A DNA stretch of 64,000 bases from Candidatus Sericytochromatia bacterium (GTDB taxonomy: Bacteria > Cyanobacteriota > Sericytochromatia > UBA7694), in assembly GCA_018780035.1 (NCBI GenBank), contig JADMKE010000007.1, forward strand, positions 1 to 64,000, given 5' to 3'. How positions within the stretch are numbered: position 1 is the first letter of the stretch; every line of letters begins with the position of its first letter. The notes beneath the pieces were generated by a model. The model searched no databases. It was not told the origin of the DNA and worked only from the letters and a program-made list of their open reading frames with translations. Below, one piece after another: positions 1 through 7,280 of the stretch. The position numbers and the translations under genes are program-made.

Positions 1-139
1 CTTTAATAATTATACTACGCTATTACTCGTTTTCAGGTTTTCCTACAGACTCGTTTGCCGCGCTCCTGACGGACATTTTTCTTCAAGCTGAAATCCGCTC
101 TATGACTCGCTTTTTACCTCTAGCACCGTCAGGTGTCCG

Positions 140-200
140 GCCAACCATGCAGATATCTTGCGACCGAAGGGAGTCAAGATGATCTGCCTCGTTGTAATGC
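140..200. other. Hairpin with attC-like layout next to the RM gene
   Basis: Arms at 149-160 and 175-187 form a 12-bp stem with one extrahelical base and a 14-nt loop. The stem is flanked symmetrically by AAC (143-145) plus three unpaired bases and three unpaired bases plus GTT (191-193). This order resembles a folded integron attC site, but the outer R boxes fit the consensus poorly and no integrase is in the window. The hairpin lies about 40 bp beyond the stop codon of the minus-strand RM gene, and GTTGTAATGC at 191-200 recurs at 3392-3401. Nothing else is seen in 1-241. Confidence 0.35.
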
Positions 201-241
201 TCTGTTCAGTTTTTCATTTTAAGCCATATTGTTTTTTGCTT

Positions 242-3200
242 TTAAATTGAATTTATTTTCTCAACTATTTTTGCTGACTCCGTTAATGCAACTATAATTT
301 TTTGAAAGTGCAGAACATCATCAAAGTCAAGATTCGAACCTTTTCTATCTTTTAGCCATTTTTGAGCAGGTTTGTAACCACCTATTTGAAATTCCCATGC
401 AATTAGAGGAACTTGATCAAAATATTGTTCTTCATTAATCCATACTTTACCTAATTTATTGATGCTGTCACACAAATCCCAATTAATAACTGAATTTACT
501 TTATTACTACCACCAACAGGATAGCTTGTTATAAATTCTTCTACTATTGATGCATTTAATAAATGAGCTTGACGTAATTCATTTCCTAAATTCACCAAAA
601 ACAAAAAACTATTTTTATCCTTTGGATAAGGAATACGCGGAAAATCAATTTCTAAAAACTCTTTATATACTTCTCTATACTTTTTCGAATAACACATAGC
701 ATAGATATAATCTAAGATATCAATTGGTGCATAAGTATTTTTTGTGTTTTCTTTTTCATTGGAAAACGTTAAATTTATTTTTTTCGATAACTTTTTTATA
801 ATATCTTCATTAAGGTTTGGAGTTCTTTTGATTTTATTTTCATTATTTTCATCATTTTCATCAGTAATATCTGAATAAGTATATAGTGGAAAAATATTTG
901 CATTATCAAGAGTTGATATGATGCATTTATCAACAATTTTTTGTGTCAGATATGGAGTAACAAAATCTTTTTTTCTTGATCGTCTTACAAAACTTATAGC
1001 AATATTGTTATGAAAAAAATGTTTCATAAACTCGAATCTAGCACGTGCCAACAGATTGCTATCATAGTTTAAATATCGTTTATCAAAAGTTCTGTATTCG
1101 ACTTCTTGAACATGTTTGTCACCATATTTTTCAATAAGAATATTTTTATTTATATGAACATATTCTTTATCATTTCCAGTTGTAATTCCCATATTATTTT
1201 CAATGAATAATTCATTAACAGAAAATCCTTTATTATAAGTACTTTCTAAATCAAAATCTTTTTGAACCATAAAATATGATGGAGGGCTATTAGTCAACTG
1301 AGAAAATGGGATTGTATTCAAAGAATTTTCAAGTAAAAATTTATATTTAGATTCTCTTTTACCATAAAGGTCATAATGAAATACTTTTCCAAGCTCATTT
1401 GATTTTTTCTTACCTGTTTTAATAAAAATATTAATTGACACACCTTGTTGAATATCAAAAACATTTTCATCTACACTTCCATCTGGCGACGTTTCTTTTT
1501 TCTTACTATTTCCATGCAAATCTATAGTGTAGATTTTGTCGAATGTCTTTAACAAGCTCCATCTTACACCTCGAAATGTTGGGTTATCTAAAAAACCGTG
1601 TGGATTAATAAATGCGAGTAAACCAAATCCATTTTTTTCAATCAAATGTTGGCCTAATCTTAAGAATTTAACGTAATCATCGTTAATCCATTTTGGGTTG
1701 CGCTCGTTTAGCCTTTCTATTCCCCCAGGCTCTTTCTTATAATCTTCCATAAGATTCATAATCCAATCGCCTTTATTTGAACTTTCACCATTATATGGAG
1801 GATTACCAATAACGCACATTACGGGTGTATCACGTTTGATATAATTGGCCTCATTTGCTTCACTACTTAACCAATTTGCAAACAATGTTCCTGTATCTGG
1901 ATGATGTTCTTCTAAGCTATTTGTTAGATACACTCTTGTTCTTTGTAATTTTGAAGGTTTAAATCCACTCTCTTTAAGAAGTAAATCTAATTGTAAATGA
2001 GCCATAGCATAGCTTGCCATTAATAGCTCAAAGCCATTTAACCTTGGAAGTAAATGACTTTCAACATATCCACTCCAAATACCTTCTTGCCCTTTAAATT
2101 TTTTATGAATATATTTTATTACTTCAGCCAAAAAAGTACCTGTTCCAGTAGCTGGATCTAGGATTTGTACTTTATGTACTTCTTTTTCTACAATTTTGAA
2201 TCCTGTTTTTGAACGTTTATCGATGGTTTGAGAATTAACATTTATTTTTGTAGTTGCAGTATCTAATAAACCTTTGGGTATATCAAACTCAGATTTAAGA
2301 ATATCGTCAACAGCACGTACAATGAATTGAACTACTGGAGCAGGTGTGTACCAAACTCCGCGAGATTTTCTCAGTTTTGGATCATATTCAGCTAGAAAAG
2401 TTTCATAAAAATGGATAATTGGATCTTCCATTTTTGTTTTTTGACCATAATTTTTAAGTATTTCTTCTACATTACAGGCTAAAAATATTTCTGTGAGACT
2501 GTCAACAATCCATTTTATCCTGTCATCAATGTCTGGGCCTATTATGTAACCAAAAAGCTTTCTTAAAAATGGGTTTGATTTTGGTATTAATTCAGATGCT
2601 TCTTGTCTGCTAAATGTTGCTAAATCAGGGTCATGTAAACGAGCGGCAAACATACCATATGCAATTGTTTGTGCATATACATCCGCAAATTCTTTTGGTG
2701 TAATATCATGTATTAATACATTTTTAAAAGCAATCATTTGATCTTTTAATGTGCTGTCTTCTAGATTGTCTTCATCACTGGTTAATGCCTTTTCGATTAC
2801 GTCTGAAAGCAATCGAGATTTTCCCGCCATCATTTGAGCAAGTTTTTGAGGGCTTTTTATTGTCTGTCCAATAAATGAGCAAAAATCTTTAATTATATTG
2901 TTAAAGGTATTAAAATTTTGTGGTATTGGTTTAATACTGTTTCCATTTAGCTCTGCTATTGAAATTCTTGTTATAAGCTGTCCATCTCTATACAAATAAA
3001 AATCTAAATAATCAGTAAAAATTATATTGCTTAATGATGCTTTATAACGGTCAAATTGTTCTTTATTTCCTGTTTTCTTTCTACCTTCAAGATCTTTATC
3101 GCCTATATTCTTTGCTTCAATAAATCCAATTGGAATATCTTTACTAGTTAAGATATAGTCTGGGGCACCGCAAGATTGCCTTTTAGGTTCATTAGTCGCA

Positions 3201-3319
3201 CTAATATTTGGAACTATACTTTCAATTAGTTGTTGTAAATCCCCCCGAAAAGTGTGCTCTGTTGAATTACCTAATTTATAACGTTGGTTAATATTTTTGA
3301 TGTATTGATCAACTTCCAT
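242..3319 (-). CDS. Fused restriction nuclease-adenine methyltransferase (type ISP/IIG-like)
   Basis: Single-chain restriction-modification enzyme of 1025 aa. The N-terminus has a PD-(D/E)xK-type nuclease pattern: GAPDY at residues 51-55 and the EAK of GFIEAK at 68-70. A helical linker follows, then an N6-adenine methyltransferase core with the SAM motif LDPATGTGTF near residue 387 and the catalytic motif NPPY near 505. The remaining ~450 residues would be the target-recognition region, as in type ISP enzymes. Classical ISP enzymes such as LlaBIII (about 1,580 aa) carry a helicase between nuclease and methyltransferase; I see none here, so a type IIG-like mode is possible. The gene is much richer in A+T than its surroundings and stands alone with no S or R subunit, which suggests horizontal acquisition. 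DNA target unknown. Confidence 0.85.
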   Translation of the reverse strand: MEVDQYIKNINQRYKLGNSTEHTFRGDLQQLIESIVPNISATNEPKRQSCGAPDYILTSKDIPIGFIEAKNIGDKDLEGRKKTGNKEQFDRYKASLSNIIFTDYLDFYLYRDGQLITRISIAELNGNSIKPIPQNFNTFNNIIKDFCSFIGQTIKSPQKLAQMMAGKSRLLSDVIEKALTSDEDNLEDSTLKDQMIAFKNVLIHDITPKEFADVYAQTIAYGMFAARLHDPDLATFSRQEASELIPKSNPFLRKLFGYIIGPDIDDRIKWIVDSLTEIFLACNVEEILKNYGQKTKMEDPIIHFYETFLAEYDPKLRKSRGVWYTPAPVVQFIVRAVDDILKSEFDIPKGLLDTATTKINVNSQTIDKRSKTGFKIVEKEVHKVQILDPATGTGTFLAEVIKYIHKKFKGQEGIWSGYVESHLLPRLNGFELLMASYAMAHLQLDLLLKESGFKPSKLQRTRVYLTNSLEEHHPDTGTLFANWLSSEANEANYIKRDTPVMCVIGNPPYNGESSNKGDWIMNLMEDYKKEPGGIERLNERNPKWINDDYVKFLRLGQHLIEKNGFGLLAFINPHGFLDNPTFRGVRWSLLKTFDKIYTIDLHGNSKKKETSPDGSVDENVFDIQQGVSINIFIKTGKKKSNELGKVFHYDLYGKRESKYKFLLENSLNTIPFSQLTNSPPSYFMVQKDFDLESTYNKGFSVNELFIENNMGITTGNDKEYVHINKNILIEKYGDKHVQEVEYRTFDKRYLNYDSNLLARARFEFMKHFFHNNIAISFVRRSRKKDFVTPYLTQKIVDKCIISTLDNANIFPLYTYSDITDENDENNENKIKRTPNLNEDIIKKLSKKINLTFSNEKENTKNTYAPIDILDYIYAMCYSKKYREVYKEFLEIDFPRIPYPKDKNSFLFLVNLGNELRQAHLLNASIVEEFITSYPVGGSNKVNSVINWDLCDSINKLGKVWINEEQYFDQVPLIAWEFQIGGYKPAQKWLKDRKGSNLDFDDVLHFQKIIVALTESAKIVEKINSI

Positions 3320-3391
3320 TAGTGCTCCAATTTTTTTATATTTAAATCAAATCTATTATATAGTGTCCTGCGAAGTCAGGACGACGGCTGG

Positions 3392-3496
3392 GTTGTAATG
3401 CGCGCACTGGTAAGTTAAACTTATGACTAATAGTTAAACTTTGAGTATTCAAAATGGCTAATTTGCTTGTATACAATTCGTGCGCGTCGTTACAAC
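3392..3496. repeat. Inverted repeat upstream of the RM gene
   Basis: GTTGTAATGCGCGCAC (3392-3407) and GTGCGCGTCGTTACAAC (3480-3496) form two paired blocks (GTTGTAA/TTACAAC and CGCGCAC/GTGCGCG) separated by small unpaired bulges around a 72-nt AT-rich interior. The first ten bases repeat exactly at 191-200 on the other side of the RM gene. A smaller hairpin, GTCCTG-CGAAGT-CAGGAC, sits at 3365-3382. The elements may mark the ends of an inserted cassette; their role is not established. Confidence 0.5.
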
Positions 3497-3502
3497 TACT
3501 TA

Positions 3503-3722
3503 TTATCCTGATCAGGATAATTCCAAATCTAACCCCTCCCCCAAAACCGCCTTCCCTTCATTTTTTCCCCTTACTTCCGACTATCATGCAAAAGCGCAAG
3601 ATAGCCTGACAGGATAACACCCGTAAAATGTGAAATAGCCTGTCAGGATAACACGCAGATTTGCAGCTTAGCCTGACAGCAGATCCTGCCAAAAATCAGG
3701 ATAGCCAGATCTGGATAACACC
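3503..3722. repeat. Evenly spaced array of short palindromes
   Basis: A perfect 18-bp palindrome, TTATCCTGATCAGGATAA, lies at 3503-3520. Four related elements follow: ATAGCCTGACAGGATAACAC (3601-3620), ATAGCCTGTCAGGATAACAC (3635-3654), a degenerate TTAGCCTGACAGC (3668-3680) and ATAGCCAGATCTGGATAACA (3701-3720). Dyad centres are at about 3609, 3643, 3676 and 3709.5, a spacing of 33-34 bp. The units have dyad symmetry like operator half-sites and are too short and degenerate for CRISPR repeats. No gene starts within about 250 bp. They could be protein-binding sites or REP-like elements. Confidence 0.6.
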
Positions 3723-3981
3723 ACCCCAGCCCCAAACAGACCCATCATAGTAAAAAAATGAATACAGTTCAAGTCTTGACAAATTCACCCACATTCACCC
3801 CTCAAAATTCACAATTCACCCACAAAGTGTACTCAAAATGTCACATTTCAATTCCAAACACTGCATATCCCCTTCAAATCCGCTCCCCATGTGATTCTTT
3901 TCAGAAACAGCCCAGACAAATGCTGTTATCTGCCCCAAAGCGGGTAAAATAAGAAGCAGAAACGCAAACAGGAGGCCCTGC

Positions 3982-4374
3982 ATGAACCCCCTCTTTGAAA
4001 AGTATTTTGCGCTGATAGAGTCCTTTTGCACCAACCCGGCTGACTTTGAGACCGTTTTGCACCCCGAATTTACGCAAACAGAATACCCCAACGCCATTAC
4101 GCCGCGCACCGCCGTCAATGGCTTGCTCGATGTGGTGGCTGGGGCCGTGCGGGGCAAGGCCTTGCTCAGCAGCCAGAAGATCGACGTGCTCAACCTGATT
4201 GAGCAGGGTGATCAGGTCGTGATCGAGGCCCATTGGCAGGGCATTGTGGAGCACCCCAAGGGACCCTTTCGCACAGGGCAGGTGATCGAGGCCTGGCTCT
4301 GCATGGTCTTTGTGCTCAAAGACGGCAAAATCTGGCAGCAGCGCAATTACGACTGTTATCCCAGTTTCAGTTGA
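3982..4374 (+). CDS. NTF2-like (SnoaL-type) protein
   Basis: A 130-aa cytoplasmic protein with the size and pattern of the NTF2/SnoaL alpha+beta cone fold: an N-terminal helix (FEKYFALIESF), a loop with a fold-typical Asp/His pair (ADFETVLHPEF), and C-terminal strands ending in DGKIWQQRNYDCY. The fold covers isomerases, polyketide cyclases and non-catalytic ligand binders, so no reaction can be named. The ATG follows a good Shine-Dalgarno (ACAGGAGG). It appears monocistronic, converging with the minus-strand gene at 4384. Confidence 0.75.
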   Translation: MNPLFEKYFALIESFCTNPADFETVLHPEFTQTEYPNAITPRTAVNGLLDVVAGAVRGKALLSSQKIDVLNLIEQGDQVVIEAHWQGIVEHPKGPFRTGQVIEAWLCMVFVLKDGKIWQQRNYDCYPSFS

Positions 4375-4383
4375 ACCCGCGTT

Positions 4384-5100
4384 TTAGGCAAAACGTGCAG
4401 CCAGGGCTGCGTCAATCTCTGTCTTGAGCGAGGACAGCTTTTTTGCTTTGAGCTTCCAGACCGGGGCCAGCAGGCCTTCGAGCAAAAGCACAGCCGTGCT
4501 GCGCTCACGCAGCAGATAGCAGATCAGGTAGTTTTCAGAATAGTCCAAATACCCTTGGCCCCAGCGGATAAGCCATTCTTCAGCCCTGCTGCGCAAACCC
4601 GCGCGGGCAGACAGAATGGCCCCACAGGCTGAGGCCTGAAAATAATTGTAGCCAAGGGCCTTTTCCGTGGCGAAAAAATGGGTCAAGGCCGCCAAGGCCG
4701 CTTCAGGATCACTTTCAGCCAGCAAAATGCCTTTGACCCGCAGTTGGTTGCCATGCAAGGCCTGCCAGTCTTGGTCTTGAAACTGGCTCAAAAAGCTCTC
4801 CGACCACTGATTGCCAAACAGTCTGAGCCAGGTATCTTTTTCGATCTCAGCGATAGTTTTGCGCTGAAAGGGCACAGAGAAAGGGTCTTGACCTTGGAGC
4901 TGCCAGATCAGGTCAAAGGCCCCATGGTAAAGCGCGCCGTCTTCCAGGGCGGGCCAGGCATAGCCCCAGAGGGTCTGCAAAAGGGTTTCGGCTTCAGACA
5001 AATACCCTGCAGCCGCCCAGAAACAGGCCTCTTCAAGCAAGGAGATATACAGTGCTTCAAGTGGGTCTTTGTGAATCCGATTCAGCAGGCGTTTACTCAT
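4384..5100 (-). CDS. Uncharacterised helical protein
   Basis: A protein of about 238 aa that I do not recognise. It is almost entirely helical, with paired helices rich in Leu, Ala, Trp and Gln (for example ACFWAAAGYLSEAETLL), which suggests a TPR-like or other alpha-solenoid protein. No signal peptide, membrane segment or catalytic motif is visible. The ORF extends to 5229, but the first 43 codons look like a shadow of the region upstream of the divergent gene. I prefer the internal ATG (MSKRLLNRI) at 5100; the ATG at 5133 (MPEKREAG) is also possible. Confidence 0.55.
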   Translation of the reverse strand: MSKRLLNRIHKDPLEALYISLLEEACFWAAAGYLSEAETLLQTLWGYAWPALEDGALYHGAFDLIWQLQGQDPFSVPFQRKTIAEIEKDTWLRLFGNQWSESFLSQFQDQDWQALHGNQLRVKGILLAESDPEAALAALTHFFATEKALGYNYFQASACGAILSARAGLRSRAEEWLIRWGQGYLDYSENYLICYLLRERSTAVLLLEGLLAPVWKLKAKKLSSLKTEIDAALAARFA

Positions 5101-5279
5101 GAAAGATACCCCGGCCTCTCTTTTTTCTGGCATTATTCTTTTTAACACAATGTGGATACCTTTGTGGACATGGCCCTTGTAAGCATGGCTAGCGGCCAAG
5201 TTTGGCTCTGCCAAACTCGCGGGCCGCAATCAAGTGGTGGTAAGCTGAGTTAAAGCTCGAATCGAAAGGGAACCCGCTT

Positions 5280-5870
5280 ATGTCTATGCGCCACCTGCTC
5301 TGTCTCTCTTTGCTCTTGGGCAGTGCCTCCTTTGCCCCAGCCTCCGCTTCTGCTGCCACAGACGTCTTTTCCCCCGGCTGGGAGCAAATGCGCCAAGACT
5401 ACGCCGAACGGGCCCTGATTCACAGATTTTATACAGCCTTTCAAAAGGGGGATGGGGCCACCATGGCTGCCTGTTACCATGCTGATGCCAGCTTCAGCGA
5501 TCCGATCTTTGGCCCACTCAAAGGCAAAGAAATTGGTGCCATGTGGCAAATGCTGCTTGAGATCAGCCAGGGCCAGCTCAAAATTGAATACGATCAGGTT
5601 GATGTCAAAGCCGGTCAGGGCAAGGCCCATTGGGATGCCGCTTACCACTTCTCGGCCACGGGTCTGCCCGTCTTCAATCACATTGATGCCCAATTCACCT
5701 TTAAAGACGGCCTGATCTACACCCACAACGACCACTTTGATCTTCACCGCTGGAGCAGCCAGGCCCTGGGACTGCCGGGCTTTTTATTCGGCCAGACGCC
5801 GTTTTTGCAAGAGGCCATGCGCAAACAGGTCAAAGCCCGCTTGAACGAATGGATCAAGGCCCATCCCTGA
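5280..5870 (+). CDS. Exported SnoaL/NTF2-like protein
   Basis: A 196-aa protein with a Sec signal peptide (about residues 1-26, hydrophobic core LLCLSLLLGSASFAPA, AxA-type cleavage near ASAAT), then an NTF2-like domain: ALIHRFYTAFQKGDGATMAACYH, then SFSDPIFGPLKGKEIGAMW, then strands ending YTHNDHFDLHRW. This resembles the ketosteroid-isomerase-like lipid or steroid binders. A periplasmic location is inferred. It probably shares a transcript with the DUF309 gene about 40 bp downstream and is the second NTF2-fold gene in 2 kb. Confidence 0.75.
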   Translation: MSMRHLLCLSLLLGSASFAPASASAATDVFSPGWEQMRQDYAERALIHRFYTAFQKGDGATMAACYHADASFSDPIFGPLKGKEIGAMWQMLLEISQGQLKIEYDQVDVKAGQGKAHWDAAYHFSATGLPVFNHIDAQFTFKDGLIYTHNDHFDLHRWSSQALGLPGFLFGQTPFLQEAMRKQVKARLNEWIKAHP

Positions 5871-5910
5871 GCTGAATCCCGACCAACTCACCCTCTGGCA
5901 GCAGGGCCTG

Positions 5911-6228
5911 GTGGAATTCAACCAAGGGGCATTTTTTGAGGCCCACGAAAGCCTCGAAGATCTCTGGCGCAGCGACCTCACTCCCGCCCTCAAGACCGGG
6001 ATCCAGGGCCTGATTCAGGTGGCCGTGGCCTGTGTTCATCTGCAGCGCGGCAATGAAAAAGGCGCGCGGGGTGTCTTGGCTCGGGCCCTGAAGAATTTAC
6101 AGGCCGGAGAACTGCCCCAAGGCCAGCCCCAGCCCCTGCTCACAGCCCTCTGCGTTTGGCAAACTTGGCTTGGACAGGCCCCCGCAGAGCGGGGAGCAGC
6201 GCCGCCCTGGCCGCAATTTTTGCTTTAA
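5911..6228 (+). CDS. DUF309 family protein
   Basis: A small helical protein with the DUF309 signature FFEAHESLEDLWR near its start, where His, Glu and Trp are the conserved residues, followed by IQGLIQVAVACVHLQRGN. The family has no established function. The start is uncertain: homology-like sequence (PDQLTLWQQGL) continues in frame upstream of the GTG at 5911, but an in-frame TGA at 5842 and the lack of ATG/GTG/TTG between leave only GTG 5911 or an unusual codon such as CTG 5872. Confidence 0.7.
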   Translation: MEFNQGAFFEAHESLEDLWRSDLTPALKTGIQGLIQVAVACVHLQRGNEKGARGVLARALKNLQAGELPQGQPQPLLTALCVWQTWLGQAPAERGAAPPWPQFLL

Positions 6229-6315
6229 ACAGGGCAGACAAAAAAGAAGTGCAAACAATCCCAAAACATGAAATACTAAAAAGCATCAGCTCTGCGAACA
6301 CCGAGGAGACAGGCC

Positions 6316-6912
6316 ATGTTAACTGCCGAACTCAAATTGACCGACTCGCTTTTTGACGAAGTTGAAGCCAAATTGGAGGGCCTGGTCACGGCCTACCGCA
6401 CCACCGAATTGCCCAAAGCATCGTTGGATCCGGGGGTCTTAAAACAGCTCAACAAAGACCAGACCTTTCTCAAAAAGACCTGCGACAGCTTGCGCGCACA
6501 GTTGAGCCAATTGGATATCTCCCACCAACACGAAACCACCCGTTTGCACCTCAATTTTGATCTGTTGCTGCAGCGGTTGGCCCATTTTGACGAGGCCCTG
6601 CGCATTTCAGAGGTGATCAAAGCGCTGAATAACCGGCTCAAAGATGAAATTGCCGAGATCCGTGAGGCCAGCATCGCTCTGAGCAAGCAGATCCTGCCTT
6701 ATAACCTGCCCAAATTTGAAGCGGGGCTGGAAATGTTTATGGACCGCTGTGATCAGGTCGCCGACCAGCTCGATGCCCTGGAGAACCAAAGCCAAGATAT
6801 TACGCCGCTGATGCCTTTGTATGAGCAGTGGATGTTTCTGGTCGAACAATTTGGTGAGATTCTCGACGAGCGCACCGAGATTCTCTGCCCCAAAGAGGTT
6901 CAACCCGCATGA
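6316..6912 (+). CDS. Coiled-coil protein of unknown function
   Basis: A 198-aa soluble protein, highly charged and helical throughout, with heptad-like stretches at roughly residues 10-30, 45-75 and 95-130 (for example VIKALNNRLKDEIAEIREA). No catalytic motif or signal peptide. The ATG follows GAGGAGACAGGCC. Its stop overlaps the start of the next gene (ATGA), so it opens a four-gene translationally coupled operon ending with GH5 at 10005. A structural or scaffold role is possible but not shown. Confidence 0.65.
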   Translation: MLTAELKLTDSLFDEVEAKLEGLVTAYRTTELPKASLDPGVLKQLNKDQTFLKKTCDSLRAQLSQLDISHQHETTRLHLNFDLLLQRLAHFDEALRISEVIKALNNRLKDEIAEIREASIALSKQILPYNLPKFEAGLEMFMDRCDQVADQLDALENQSQDITPLMPLYEQWMFLVEQFGEILDERTEILCPKEVQPA

Positions 6913-7280
6913 AAACCGTCCCCAAACCCACGCCCATTCTGTCCCTGTTGCTGGGCCTCAGCCTCTGGGGTTGCACGGCCACAGCCAGTGGCAATTGGAG
7001 CTTTTTTCAGGGTCTCAAGCTCAGCAGCGGCAGTGCCTCCAGCCGGGTTGCCAATGGCCGAATCCAGATCAACTGGGAGCGCACCTCAGAAAACCAAGTC
7101 AAAGTCACAGGCAATTTGGACTTTGATCTCGACAAGGTCTATTTGCGCCTGATGCGCAACCAGGGAATGGTCCACCAAGAGATTGTTAAACCCGACGCCG
7201 AGCGCAAATTTTCGGCGGTTTTGCCCGATCCCCAATTTGCCGATCATCTCTGTGTCGAAACAGATTGTTTTGACATATGA
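6909..7280 (+). CDS. Small lipoprotein
   Basis: A 123-aa predicted lipoprotein. The N-terminus MKTVPKPTP leads into a hydrophobic stretch and lipobox LSLWGC, with acylated Cys22. The mature part is short and beta-rich (RIQINWERTSENQVKVTGNL) and ends with two Cys close together (CVETDCFDI) that could pair. It overlaps both neighbours by ATGA, so its production is coupled to the coiled-coil protein and the DA1-like peptidase. No family recognised. Confidence 0.7.
   Translation: MKTVPKPTPILSLLLGLSLWGCTATASGNWSFFQGLKLSSGSASSRVANGRIQINWERTSENQVKVTGNLDFDLDKVYLRLMRNQGMVHQEIVKPDAERKFSAVLPDPQFADHLCVETDCFDI

Larger units (their letters stand above)
3320..3981. other. Non-coding stretch between the RM gene and the NTF2-like gene
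   Basis: No convincing gene. The first part holds the RM gene's upstream region and the inverted repeat, and the middle holds the palindrome array. The last 250 bp (3723-3981) contain only simple C/A-rich sequence with short CAATTCACCC-type near-repeats (3780-3825). The ORFs called here (3758-3952, and the antisense 3816-4193) have no ribosome-binding site and no recognisable protein. Confidence 0.6.

Noticed and set aside
140-200. Definite integron attC site
   Set aside because: Stem, spacers and AAC/GTT fit, but the full R box consensus does not, and there is no integrase or cassette array in view; kept only as an attC-like hairpin.
3601-3722. CRISPR array
   Set aside because: The units are ~20 bp, degenerate and palindromic with only ~14 bp between them, and no cas genes are present.
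3816-4193. Minus-strand ORFs 3816-4193 and 3901-4254
   Set aside because: Overlap the NTF2-like gene, which has a good ribosome-binding site; the antisense products match nothing.
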